From assembly GCA_947474365.1 (NCBI GenBank), contig CANJIU010000016.1, forward strand, positions 1-64,000: a DNA stretch of 64,000 nucleotides. Direction: 5' to 3'. The notes under the pieces are model-generated. The model searched no databases. It saw only the letters and a list, made by a program, of their open reading frames with translations, and was not told where the DNA came from. This document shows, in pieces, positions 33,995 through 42,201 of the stretch. The position numbers and the translations under genes were made by a program. Position 1 is the stretch's first letter. Every line of letters begins with the position of its first letter. The stretch comes from Opitutia bacterium. Its GTDB lineage: Bacteria; Verrucomicrobiota; Verrucomicrobiia; Opitutales; Opitutaceae.

Positions 33995-36295
33995 TCAGAA
34001 CTCGCTCGACACGGTCAGGAAGTAGTTCCGCGTCGGCAGGACGTTGAACGTGTCCTTCGTGTAGGCGTTGGCGCGATTGCTGTCGATGCCCTCAAGCACC
34101 TGCACTTTCTTGTCGAACAGGTTGCTGACCTGCAGGCGGAACTTCAGGCTGCGGAGGTAGCGCTGATTCAGCTTCACGCTGTAGCCAACCGACAAATCGG
34201 TGAGAATGTAGTTCATGCTGTTCGCCGACCGGGTGACACCCGCTCCGGCGATGTCAGGATTCGTGACCGAATCATACACCGTCCAGCTTCCGACATACTT
34301 GGCCGTCAGGGAGCCGAAGAGACCGCCCCGGCCATAAATCAATCCCGCGGCCGACGTCTTGTTCGGCACCGTGGGCACATCGAGCTTCGATTTCTTGAAA
34401 GTCGCGTCGTTGATCGAGCCGTTCACGTACAGGCTCACGCCGCCACCGAGGAAGTAGGTCGCCTGAGCCTCGACCCCGCTATAGTACGCACCGCTCGCAA
34501 TCCCAAAGTAGAGCGGGTCGCCAAACGCGTCGGTCGGTCCGCTGTAGGCGTAGTTCTTGAAGTCGATGTAGTATGCGGCGAAGTCCGCGTTGAAACGGTC
34601 GTGTTTGTAGACCGTGCCGATCTGGTAGTTGGTCGAGAGCTGCGGTTTGACGTTGATCGTCGGGAGCCGTTGGTTTTCGACGTAGAATGAATTCTTTTCG
34701 GACGGAGCTTGGAAGCCCTGCGCAAACTGGGCGTAGGCCGACCACGAGCGACTGACGGCGTATCGGGCCGAGACCGACGGCGTCGTCTCGGTGTCTTTCC
34801 GCGAGGCGATGAGCGCCTGCCGGCCCTTGGTCTGGTTGACCGTGGCATCCATGTCGCGGTTGAAGCTGATGTACTTCACTCCGGCGTTGACGGTGAGCTG
34901 CTGCGTCGCGCGCCACTCGTACTCGGCGAAGGGCTGGAACGTGGTGTTCTTGTCGACGAGCAGATAGCTGTAGTTGTAGGCCTTGCCACCGGGCAACGTG
35001 GCCGGGTTGCCGCCGGGGGCCGCCGCGCGGAAATTCGCCGTCGGGCTCAGGTCGATGGCGTCGGCGCCCGTGGTGTCCCAGTTGATGCCATAGGTGTGAC
35101 GATGGTTGGTGGTCGTATCGTACCAGAGCCCCACCTTCAAGGTCCCCAGGTCGCTCTCGTGGGAGACCGAGAAGCTGTCTCCGTAGGTCCGATACTCGTT
35201 CAGCTTGACCGCGCCGACCACCTGGCCGACCGCGGCGCCCGTGCCGAGCTTGGGCGCCTCGTGGCTGTTGTTGTTGTACGAATAGGTATAGACCTTGTTG
35301 TCCAGTTTCCAGCCGCCACCCAACTGGCTCTCGATTCCGATGTCTTCGAAATCCGCCTTCTTGTCCTGATAGGAATACTTGGCGTTGAGCAGATCGAGAC
35401 GGTTGGCGGGCGTGTTGTCCTTCAGGCCGAAATTGCGCCCGAACAGATCCATCTGCTGCTGGGTCACCGTGCCCGGGTTGTTGAAGTGGATCTTGTTCAC
35501 GCTGCTCAGTACGCTGACCGTCGTGTCCCGGCCGACGGGCTGGAGGTACTTGAAATAGTAGGTGTCACGCTCCATCCTGCTGTTGGTGCGATAACCATCC
35601 GTCGACATCCGCTGATAGCTGGCGATGGCCGAGGCCCGGTTGAGATTGTTCAAGAGACCGGAGTTCGCCTCGAAATGATAGAGCTGGGTGTTCCAGCTGC
35701 CGAGGCTGACGGTCGGGATGAATGACAACTCGGTGCGGGGATCCTTCGAGTAGAGTGCCATCGTGCCGCCGAACGTGGCGTTGCCAATCGTGCTGGCGGT
35801 TCCCGGACCGCGATCGACGACCACCTTGCCGACGAGTTTGGCGGGAAAGTAGCTGGTCGTGTGATGGGTGAACGTGTTGTAGTCGCCAAACGGAATGCCG
35901 TCGAACGTGACGTTGTAGCCCCCGTCGTCGATGCCGCGGATGGTGGTGTGCTTCGCCTCGCTCAGGCCGGGGCCGTTGGTTTCGACGTTGGAGACGCTCG
36001 GAGCAAGATTCGCGATGGTCGCATAGTCGGCGGTCGGCGCGACGTTGTTGGCAATGTAGTCGAGGCTCAGCACCGATTGCGGCTGCATCGCGTCGAGCCG
36101 GCTGTCAGTCGGAGCGGCGGTGATCGCGGAGGTGCGCGGGGCGCTGACTTCAAACTCTTCGAGGCGCAAGGCCCTTTCAGAGGAGGTTTCGGTGACGCGT
36201 GCGACCTTGGTCTGGCCGTGGAGGAAGCCGGCCGTCACGATCAGGGCGCCGATCAGCAACAGGCGGTGGGAGGGGATGCTTGGGAAGGAATTCAC
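33995..36295 (-). CDS. TonB-dependent outer-membrane receptor
   Basis: About 766 residues from a GTG at 36295 that opens on a signal peptide (RLLLIGALIVTAGFLHGQ). A GTG at 36385 would add 30 unlikely residues. A TonB-box-like LRLEEFEVSA follows, as is usual in Opitutaceae receptors. The plug domain includes IANLAPSVSNVETNG and TIRGIDDGGYNVTFDGIPFGDYN, RGPGTASTIGNATFGG closes it, and a 22-strand barrel ends in LTVSSEF with C-terminal Phe. It imports a substrate too large for porins, using TonB energy. No neighbour reveals the ligand. Confidence 0.94.
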   Translation of the reverse strand: MNSFPSIPSHRLLLIGALIVTAGFLHGQTKVARVTETSSERALRLEEFEVSAPRTSAITAAPTDSRLDAMQPQSVLSLDYIANNVAPTADYATIANLAPSVSNVETNGPGLSEAKHTTIRGIDDGGYNVTFDGIPFGDYNTFTHHTTSYFPAKLVGKVVVDRGPGTASTIGNATFGGTMALYSKDPRTELSFIPTVSLGSWNTQLYHFEANSGLLNNLNRASAIASYQRMSTDGYRTNSRMERDTYYFKYLQPVGRDTTVSVLSSVNKIHFNNPGTVTQQQMDLFGRNFGLKDNTPANRLDLLNAKYSYQDKKADFEDIGIESQLGGGWKLDNKVYTYSYNNNSHEAPKLGTGAAVGQVVGAVKLNEYRTYGDSFSVSHESDLGTLKVGLWYDTTTNHRHTYGINWDTTGADAIDLSPTANFRAAAPGGNPATLPGGKAYNYSYLLVDKNTTFQPFAEYEWRATQQLTVNAGVKYISFNRDMDATVNQTKGRQALIASRKDTETTPSVSARYAVSRSWSAYAQFAQGFQAPSEKNSFYVENQRLPTINVKPQLSTNYQIGTVYKHDRFNADFAAYYIDFKNYAYSGPTDAFGDPLYFGIASGAYYSGVEAQATYFLGGGVSLYVNGSINDATFKKSKLDVPTVPNKTSAAGLIYGRGGLFGSLTAKYVGSWTVYDSVTNPDIAGAGVTRSANSMNYILTDLSVGYSVKLNQRYLRSLKFRLQVSNLFDKKVQVLEGIDSNRANAYTKDTFNVLPTRNYFLTVSSEF

Positions 36296-36431
36296 CAGCC
36301 CAGTCTGCCAACGCCAGGTTACGCCCCAGCGGAGAACGAGTGACGATCCGGTGTCATTTGCGCGGACCGCTGCGGGACAATTCACACTCCGGAGGTCATC
36401 TGGCCGATTTAATCGGCTTGCCGTAGAAATT

Positions 36432-36537
36432 CAGTTGAGAGTTGAGGGCAAAACCAAGGGGTGAATCTCGCTTTTGAAACGTGATGGCACGTGCTTTCGC
36501 TCTGAAGATCGACCTCTCAACTCTCAGCTCTCAACTG
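36432..36537. repeat. Inverted CAGTTGAGAG element
   Basis: CAGTTGAGAGTTGAG (36432-36446) faces CTCTCAACTCTCAGCTCTCAACTG-like sequence ending at 36537. The arm resembles the CTCTCAGCTC repeats at 15421. Confidence 0.55.
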
Positions 36538-36580
36538 CATGGTCGCGGTATAGTGGGCGTCGAAAAAGGATCTTCCTGTT

Positions 36581-36677
36581 TGTCATTCTGAGCGCAGCGA
36601 AGAATCCATCAAGACGTTCGCTCCTCGGAAGACGACGCGAAGCTCAAATTGGATTCTTCGCTACGCTCAGAATGACA
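36581..36677. repeat. 97-bp element with 28-bp terminal inverted repeats
   Basis: Arms 36581-36608 (TGTCATTCTGAGCGCAGCGA...) and 36650-36677 are inverted copies with a single mismatch. The arm sequence belongs to a repeat type seen in many bacterial genomes, and the form is MITE-like. Confidence 0.85.
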
Positions 36678-36715
36678 TGCCCGTTTAGACGCCCTCTTGG
36701 CCAACGATTCATTGG

Positions 36716-36869
36716 AACCACGGATGGACACGAATAAACCCGGATGCTCAGAGAAAGCCGTGCCGGTGCGTGCGGATTCTTGGCGTTCACCGTTCGGTCG
36801 CGTTTCGGATTTCCAACGGTGGCCGGTTCTCGCCTCTGTATTCGTGTCCATTCGTGTCCATCCGTGGTT
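36716..36869. repeat. Dispersed element with terminal inverted repeats, copy 2
   Basis: A 154-bp copy of the 1185-1328 element with the same ends and nearly the same interior. It differs mainly by one extra TTCGTGTCCA unit near the right end. Confidence 0.88.
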
Positions 36870-36887
36870 TTCTTCTGTATGGTTGGC

Positions 36888-37691
36888 TTAGACCCCGACC
36901 GGCTCGCCGGCGAATTCAGCCACAGCCACATCGTCCACCATCGGATACTGACGCAGAAAATCGTTGAACCCAATCAGTTCAAAGCGGCCGTCGTGATGTT
37001 CCACGACCGCGGTGAGCGATTCCACCCAGTCGCCGGAATTGAGGTAGTGCACGTCGCCAATCATCTTGTCGGCCGCCGTGTGGATGTGGCCACACATCAC
37101 CCCAACGCAGTTCCGTTTGCGCGCGAGCACGGCGATGTGCTCCTCGAAATTCGAGATGTGGCTGACCGCCTCCTTGACGCGCGCCTTGATCGCCTTGCTG
37201 AGCGACCAGTATTCCTTGCCCCGCCACGTCCGCCAGACGTTGTAGGCGCGGTTGAGCTGGAGCAGGGCCCGATACCCCCAGTCGCCGAGGTGGGCGAGAA
37301 AGACGAAATTCTTCGTCACCGAATCAAAAATGTCGCCGTGCAGCACCAGGTAACGGCCGCGCGGCCCCTCGTGGACGTGGTCTTCGACCACGCTGAGGTT
37401 CTCGAAATCGAGCGGCAGAAAGGTCGCGAGGATGTCGTCGTGGTTGCCCCGGAGGTAAATCACCTGGGTGTCGCGTTTCTCCAGCTTCTTGAGCACAATC
37501 CGGACAAAACGCGTGTGGGCCTTGGTCCACTGTCCGCCCCGGCGGAGCTGCCAGCCGTCGATGATGTCGCCGTTGAGGATCAGTTTCTCGCAACGGACAC
37601 TGCGCAGAAAGTGATTCACTTCGTTCACTTTCGACTCCGACGTGCCAAGGTGGACATCGGAAATGATGACGGTGCGGACGTGGAGCTTCAT
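36888..37691 (-). CDS. PlcP/LpxH-like metallophosphoesterase
   Basis: 267 residues. Calcineurin-type metal motifs are all present: SDVHLG (Asp and His near residue 11), GDIIDGW, GNHDD, LHGDIFD and GHIHTA. The sequence resembles the UDP-2,3-diacylglucosamine-hydrolase-related group that includes the phospholipase C PlcP. PlcP removes phosphate head groups from phospholipids during phosphate starvation. As the last gene of a four-gene overlapping operon with a lipid kinase and two glycosyltransferases, a PlcP role in lipid renovation is the best reading. LpxH activity in lipid A synthesis is the alternative. Confidence 0.82.
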   Translation of the reverse strand: MKLHVRTVIISDVHLGTSESKVNEVNHFLRSVRCEKLILNGDIIDGWQLRRGGQWTKAHTRFVRIVLKKLEKRDTQVIYLRGNHDDILATFLPLDFENLSVVEDHVHEGPRGRYLVLHGDIFDSVTKNFVFLAHLGDWGYRALLQLNRAYNVWRTWRGKEYWSLSKAIKARVKEAVSHISNFEEHIAVLARKRNCVGVMCGHIHTAADKMIGDVHYLNSGDWVESLTAVVEHHDGRFELIGFNDFLRQYPMVDDVAVAEFAGEPVGV

Positions 37692-38632
37692 GGAAACTGC
37701 AGGGCAAACCGCACGACAGCCGGCCGCTCAAGCGCGGCGACGGCGCGGGAAACATGCGGGATGATGATGCGGAGGCTGCGCGGTTGCACGACGACCTTCA
37801 CGCTCGCCGTCGCAGCGTGGGTTTCGCCGTCGGTGTGGATCAGACGGGGGCTCACGCGGTCGATCGTGAAGGTCGGTCCCGAGAGCCGGAACACATGCGG
37901 ACTCCGATCGAGATTGCCGAAGAACAAGCGCGGCACGAGCAGCGCCGCACTGACCAGGCCCACCGGACGAATCGCCACGAGATCGAGCCGGCCGTCGTCG
38001 ACGCGGGCGCCGGGGGCGATGCGGGCGTTGTTGCCGTATTGGTCGGAATTGGCGACGGCCACGAGCAGGACTTCGAGTTCCTCCGTGCGGGCACCGCAGG
38101 TGATTCGGCAGCGTTCAGGACGAATTTCCCGGAGCGCGCCAAACGCCACCCGCGCGTAGGCGGGCAGGCCCCGCCGGGTGAGGCGGTTGAAGCGCTGGCT
38201 CACGTCGGCGTCGAAGCCGAGCCCCATCGCGTTGAAAAACGGCCGGCCGTTGGCGGTGCCGGTGTCGACCGCGGCGATCCGACCACCGGCGCCCGTGGCC
38301 AGCTCCAGGGCCGCCAAAGGCGACCGGGGGAGTCCGAGGTGAAGCGCAAGGCCGTTGCCCGAACCGCACGGCACGAGGGCGAGCGCGGCGGAAGTATTGA
38401 CGAGTCCCTGAGCCACCTCGTTCATCGTGCCATCGCCGCCCACCGCCACGACGACTTCGGCCCCCGCGTGAACCGCTTCCCTCGCCAACGCGGTCGCGTG
38501 TCCCGGCCCTTCGGTGACGGCAAGCCGCGCGTCCAGCGAGCGGGCGGCGATGAACTCACGAATCGCGGTCGCCAGCCCCGGGCGGCCGCGGTTGCGTCCG
38601 GAATGCGGATTGAAAACAAAACAGATTCTCAT
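37688..38632 (-). CDS. Diacylglycerol/lipid kinase family protein (YegS/DgkB type)
   Basis: 314 residues. DAGK catalytic domain: VFNPHSGRNRG at the N-terminus, VAVGGDGTMNEVAQGL as nucleotide loop, LVPCGSGNGLALHLGLP, and a C-terminal domain with INPERC-type strands. It phosphorylates diacylglycerol or a related lipid with ATP. It overlaps both neighbours by 4 bp. In the operon it could return diacylglycerol released by the PlcP-like enzyme to phosphatidate, or act on a glycolipid. Confidence 0.9.
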   Translation of the reverse strand: MRICFVFNPHSGRNRGRPGLATAIREFIAARSLDARLAVTEGPGHATALAREAVHAGAEVVVAVGGDGTMNEVAQGLVNTSAALALVPCGSGNGLALHLGLPRSPLAALELATGAGGRIAAVDTGTANGRPFFNAMGLGFDADVSQRFNRLTRRGLPAYARVAFGALREIRPERCRITCGARTEELEVLLVAVANSDQYGNNARIAPGARVDDGRLDLVAIRPVGLVSAALLVPRLFFGNLDRSPHVFRLSGPTFTIDRVSPRLIHTDGETHAATASVKVVVQPRSLRIIIPHVSRAVAALERPAVVRFALQFP

Positions 38633-39795
38633 GCGGAAATGACGACCGTCCGCAACGGCATCGGCACCGGCTCGGGTTCGGTTTCATGGGTGCCTTCGGC
38701 CATGATGGCTGCAGCAATCTCGCGCGCCGCATCGGGACGCGACAGCGCTCCGAGCGCAGTACGCCATTCGCGCCACACCCGGCCACCGTCACGAAAGGCA
38801 CGCTGCAACTCCGCAATGACCGCCTCCGGCGTCTCGGCCAGACAGCCGATCCCGTATCGGCGCAGCAATTCGTAGTTCCCCTCTTCCTGCCCCGGCACGA
38901 TTTGGTTCACGATCATCGGGCAAAGGGCGGCGATCGCCTCCTGGGTCGTAGCGCCACCGGCTTTGCTGATCACGACGTGGTGGGTCATCAGCAGCCGGGG
39001 AATCTCGTTCGTCCAACCCAGAATCGCCGTGGGGCAATTCCGCCCAAGCGCAAACTTCTCCAGTTCGTACCGCAACTTCTCGTCGCGGCCAACGGTGCAC
39101 GTAACCGCCCAATCGGTGGCGGTCAGCAGGCGGCGCGCCGTCTCCGCCGCCCCACGCGTGCCGGAATTGATGATAAACAAAACGCGAGGCGTGGAACCGC
39201 CCGCCAGATCGGGCGGTCGAAATTCGCCCGCATGCCGGGCAAAGAACTCCGGCACCGGAAAACCCCGCACGTGCAGGCGGCGACTCTCGACGCCTGCCTG
39301 CCGCATGACGACGGCGGAATCCTCGTTGGGCACGAACCAGCCGGCCGCCCCCGCCCGCCACCAGAGCGAATTGATGCTGATCGAGTCGGTGACAATGTTG
39401 TAGAACGGCACCGTCAGCCGGCCTTCGCGGGCCAGCGCCTCGAGCAGGAACGCATAAACTGGATACGTGCAGCAAATCGCCGTCGGCTCCTCCCGGGCGA
39501 TCAACTCGGCCAACACCCGCCTTTCTGCCCGCATCGACCGGAGCATCGGCCCCACCGCCGACGAGCGGTCCAGCCACGCATAGACTGCGCTCCAAAGCCG
39601 CGGCGAGGAATTGATCAACCGCAAATAGCCGCGGCGCACCACCTCGTTCAACCGCGGAGCCGTCAGCGCGAAAACGTCGGCGACGCGGGCCGTCCCTGCG
39701 CCGTGCCGGGCATCGCACGCCGCCGCGAGCGCCCGGGCGGCGGCGTTGTGGCCCTCGCCGAAGCCGGCGGTGAGAATCAGAATCCGGGGGTTCAT
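38629..39795 (-). CDS. MGDG-synthase-like glycosyltransferase
   Basis: 388 residues, GT28/MGDG synthase type. The N-terminal acceptor domain opens with ILTAGFGEGHNAAARALA. The C-terminal sugar-nucleotide domain has FIINSGTRGAAETARRLL, LGWTNEIPRLLMTHHVVISKAGGATTQEAIAA and PGQEEGNYELL, the donor-binding signatures of diacylglycerol glycosyltransferases (UgtP, MGD1, Agt). It probably attaches glucose, galactose or glucuronic acid to diacylglycerol, making phosphate-free glycolipid. It overlaps its neighbours by 4 bp on each side. Confidence 0.9.
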   Translation of the reverse strand: MNPRILILTAGFGEGHNAAARALAAACDARHGAGTARVADVFALTAPRLNEVVRRGYLRLINSSPRLWSAVYAWLDRSSAVGPMLRSMRAERRVLAELIAREEPTAICCTYPVYAFLLEALAREGRLTVPFYNIVTDSISINSLWWRAGAAGWFVPNEDSAVVMRQAGVESRRLHVRGFPVPEFFARHAGEFRPPDLAGGSTPRVLFIINSGTRGAAETARRLLTATDWAVTCTVGRDEKLRYELEKFALGRNCPTAILGWTNEIPRLLMTHHVVISKAGGATTQEAIAALCPMIVNQIVPGQEEGNYELLRRYGIGCLAETPEAVIAELQRAFRDGGRVWREWRTALGALSRPDAAREIAAAIMAEGTHETEPEPVPMPLRTVVISA

Positions 39796-40955
39796 GCGAC
39801 AACGGACACGGCGGGCGCGACCAGCTCCGCGCCGGCCACTGCGGCGAGGTCCGATTCAAAACGACCGATTACGATTTCCCACGACTGCGCCTCGACCGCC
39901 GTCCGCGCGGATTGGCGGAGCTGGGCGCGGAGGAGTTCGTCCGTCGCCAGCAGCACCGCCGCGTCAACGAGCGCCTCCGGTTCCGTGCACGGGACCGACA
40001 GTCCGTTGCGGCCGTGCTGCACGAATTGCCGCGCCGCGGCGTAATCGAAGCCCGCGACCGCCAGGCCGCTGGCCATCGCCTCAGTCAACACGTTGCCAAA
40101 CGTCTCGGTGAGGCTCGCGTGGATATAGACATCCGCAGAGGCGTAATGCCGCGCCAAATCACCGCGCGGAATGAAACCAGTGAACAGGCAGTCGGGATGT
40201 TCCCGCTGCAGGCGGGGCCGCAAAGGTCCGTCGCCCACCAGGACGAAACGGCAGCGGGGATTCGCCTCCCGCATCGCGGCAAAGGCCCGGAACAGCAAAC
40301 CGTAGTTTTTCTCCGCCGCCATCCGACCCACGTGAATCACCACCGGGTCATCGGCGGCCGCCCCCCAGCTCAACCGCAAGGCCTCGGCGCGCCGGGCGGG
40401 ATGAAACTGCCACGTGTCGACCCCGCGCGAGAGCAACGCCGTGTGGCGAAATCCCGCTTCCGCGAGCTCGTCGCACAACTCGGCGGTCGGGGCAAAGGTC
40501 CGCTGCGTCCGATTGTGCACCCGCCGGAGCCACGCCAGGACGACGCGCCCCAGCACCGCGAAGCCGTAGTGCCGGGCGTACGTATGGAAATTCGTGTGAA
40601 AGCTGGACGTGACCGGCAAACCCAGTTGGCGCGCCACGCTGACCGCGGAACTGCCCAGCGGACCCTCGGTGACGACATGCACGATGTCCGGTCGCTCGTC
40701 GGTCCACAACCGCCGCAGGGTCCCCCAGGCCGGCAGACCGAGCCGCAACATCGGATACCGCGGAATCGGCACGCCCGGCAGCGAAATCACCGCGTAGTCC
40801 GGTTGCAACCCAGCACCCGGGAGATCGTCACGCCGCGGCCGATACACCGTCACCGCATGCCCGCGCCGGCCGAGTTCCCGCGCAACGACCCCAAACGTCA
40901 TCGCGACGCCGTTGATCTCCGGCGGAAACGTTTCGGTGACGAACGCGATCTTCAC
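39792..40955 (-). CDS. GT4 glycosyltransferase (SqdX/MgtA-like)
   Basis: 387 residues from a GTG. GT-B fold: [36 protein letters not shown] at the N-terminus and [18 protein letters not shown], then [39 protein letters not shown] (the E-x7-E donor motif). It resembles SqdX/SQD2 sulfolipid and lipid mannosyl transferases. It is the first gene of the operon and probably a second step of glycolipid assembly. No sqdB is present here, so sulfolipid cannot be assumed. Confidence 0.9.
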   Translation of the reverse strand: MKIAFVTETFPPEINGVAMTFGVVARELGRRGHAVTVYRPRRDDLPGAGLQPDYAVISLPGVPIPRYPMLRLGLPAWGTLRRLWTDERPDIVHVVTEGPLGSSAVSVARQLGLPVTSSFHTNFHTYARHYGFAVLGRVVLAWLRRVHNRTQRTFAPTAELCDELAEAGFRHTALLSRGVDTWQFHPARRAEALRLSWGAAADDPVVIHVGRMAAEKNYGLLFRAFAAMREANPRCRFVLVGDGPLRPRLQREHPDCLFTGFIPRGDLARHYASADVYIHASLTETFGNVLTEAMASGLAVAGFDYAAARQFVQHGRNGLSVPCTEPEALVDAAVLLATDELLRAQLRQSARTAVEAQSWEIVIGRFESDLAAVAGAELVAPAVSVVA

Positions 40956-40990
40956 AAGGGCGGCTGCATTTGCACCAGTAAGCGCCCGCT

Positions 40991-41030
40991 CTGTCGCGTT
41001 TCCGTGTCGATCGGGTCACGATTCGGTCAA
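40991..41030. promoter_or_regulatory. Four-unit 11-bp direct repeat between the lipid operon and the ThuA gene
   Basis: On the plus strand 7-mers start at 40991, 41002, 41013 and 41024: CTGTCGC, CCGTGTC, GGGTCAC and CGGTCAA, each with a 4-bp spacer. Read on the minus strand the same region gives ATTTGAC, TCGTGAC, TCGACAC and ACGCGAC. It is 36 bp before the lipid operon start and about 60 bp before the plus-strand gene. It looks like a multimeric Pho box; which gene it serves is undecided. Confidence 0.55.
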
Positions 41031-41100
41031 ATCCGCCCAACCGCGGACCTACGACGCCGGGGTTGTACGATGCCGTTTTTTTGGATTCATGGACGTTGCC

Positions 41101-42117
41101 ATGACCACCTCCCCCAACTTCTTTCCCTTCGCACGGCTCCTGCTTGCCGCCGCTGTCGTCCTCGCGTCGGTCGCCTCCGCCTCAGCGCAGGGTGCCGCCA
41201 AAATCAAGGTCCTGATCGTCGACGGTCAGAACAACCACCAATGGGCCACGACCACGCCGATGCTCAAGCGCATCCTGGAGGACACCGGGCGCTTCACCGT
41301 CGACGTTTCGACTTCGCCCGCGGCAAAACCGGCCGCACCCAGACTGCCCAAGGACGCGACGCCCGCCCAGAAGGCCGCCCACGCCGAGAGCCTGAAAAAA
41401 TATCCCGCGGTCGAGGCCGCGCACAAGGCCGCTGCTTCCGGGCTTTGGGCGAAATGGCGTCCGAACTTCTCCGCCTACGCCGTGGTCGTCTCCAACTACA
41501 ACGGCGAAAGCTGGCCCGCCGAAGTGCAGACCGCGTTCGTCACCTTCGTGAAAAACGGCGGCGGTTTCGTCTCGTACCACGCCGCCAACAACTCCTTCCC
41601 GGACTGGCCCGAGTACAACGCGATGATCGGCCTCGGCGGCTGGGGCGGCCGCAACGAAAAGTCGGGACCGTACCTGCGCCTCCGGGCCAACGGCTGGATC
41701 AAGGACATGACCGCCGGCCCCGGAGGCGGACACGGGCCGCAGCACGAATTTCTCGTCGAGGTCCGCACCGCCGACCACCCCATCACCCGCGGCCTGCCCG
41801 CGAGGTGGATGCATTCGAAGGATGAGCTCTATCACGGGCTCCGCGGTCCGGCGGACAACGTCACCGTGCTCGCCTCCGCTCTTTCCGACAAGACCAACGA
41901 GAACGAGCCGATGCTGATGGTGATTCCGTATGGCAAGGGTCGCGTCTTCCACACCGCGCTCGGCCACTACGTCGAGGCGGTGAACGGTTTCGGTTTCCAG
42001 ACGACGTTTACCCGCGGCACCGAATGGGCGGCCACCGGCAAGGTGACGTTGCCGGCGCCCAAGGCCGCGGATCTCAGTGCGGACCGCGCGGCGGTTCGCG
42101 AGATCAAGGCGCCCTGA
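41101..42117 (+). CDS. Secreted ThuA-domain protein
   Basis: 338 residues from the ATG at 41101; an in-frame ATG at 41089 is equally possible. The signal peptide [21 protein letters not shown] is followed by a ThuA-like domain: [30 protein letters not shown], then [52 protein letters not shown] and [13 protein letters not shown]. ThuA-like proteins are abundant in Planctomycetes and Verrucomicrobia, often beside propeller cytochromes as here. The glutaminase-like fold has no agreed reaction. An Ala/Lys-rich insert lies at about 70-100. Confidence 0.9.
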   Translation: MTTSPNFFPFARLLLAAAVVLASVASASAQGAAKIKVLIVDGQNNHQWATTTPMLKRILEDTGRFTVDVSTSPAAKPAAPRLPKDATPAQKAAHAESLKKYPAVEAAHKAAASGLWAKWRPNFSAYAVVVSNYNGESWPAEVQTAFVTFVKNGGGFVSYHAANNSFPDWPEYNAMIGLGGWGGRNEKSGPYLRLRANGWIKDMTAGPGGGHGPQHEFLVEVRTADHPITRGLPARWMHSKDELYHGLRGPADNVTVLASALSDKTNENEPMLMVIPYGKGRVFHTALGHYVEAVNGFGFQTTFTRGTEWAATGKVTLPAPKAADLSADRAAVREIKAP

Positions 42118-42143
42118 GCGCAACCCGTAACCGTGGGTTGACA

Positions 42144-42177
42144 GGGCGGCGCATCCCGGCGCCGCCCTCTTCTATTT
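42144..42177 (+). terminator. Terminator after the ThuA gene
   Basis: GGGCGGCGC (42144-42152) pairs with GCGCCGCCC (42159-42167), followed by TCTTCTATTTT. A smaller stem (CAACCC/GGGTTG, 42121-42140) precedes it. Confidence 0.75.
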
Positions 42178-42201
42178 TCGTCCATCGCCTTACTCCGCTT
42201 C

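Larger units (their letters stand above)
36296..36887. other. Repeat-filled intergenic region
   Basis: About 590 bp between the TonB receptor start and the lipid operon end. No gene was seen. Three unrelated inverted-repeat elements occupy most of it, side by side (36432-36537, 36581-36677, 36716-36869). Confidence 0.75.

Noticed and set aside
36744..38159. A 471-codon plus-strand frame from the TIR element into the lipid operon
   Set aside because: It begins inside a dispersed repeat and runs antisense to two overlapping genes with clear catalytic motifs.
39792..40955. A sulfolipid synthase SqdX assignment
   Set aside because: Similarity fits several GT4 lipid glycosyltransferases, and no sqdB for UDP-sulfoquinovose is in the window.
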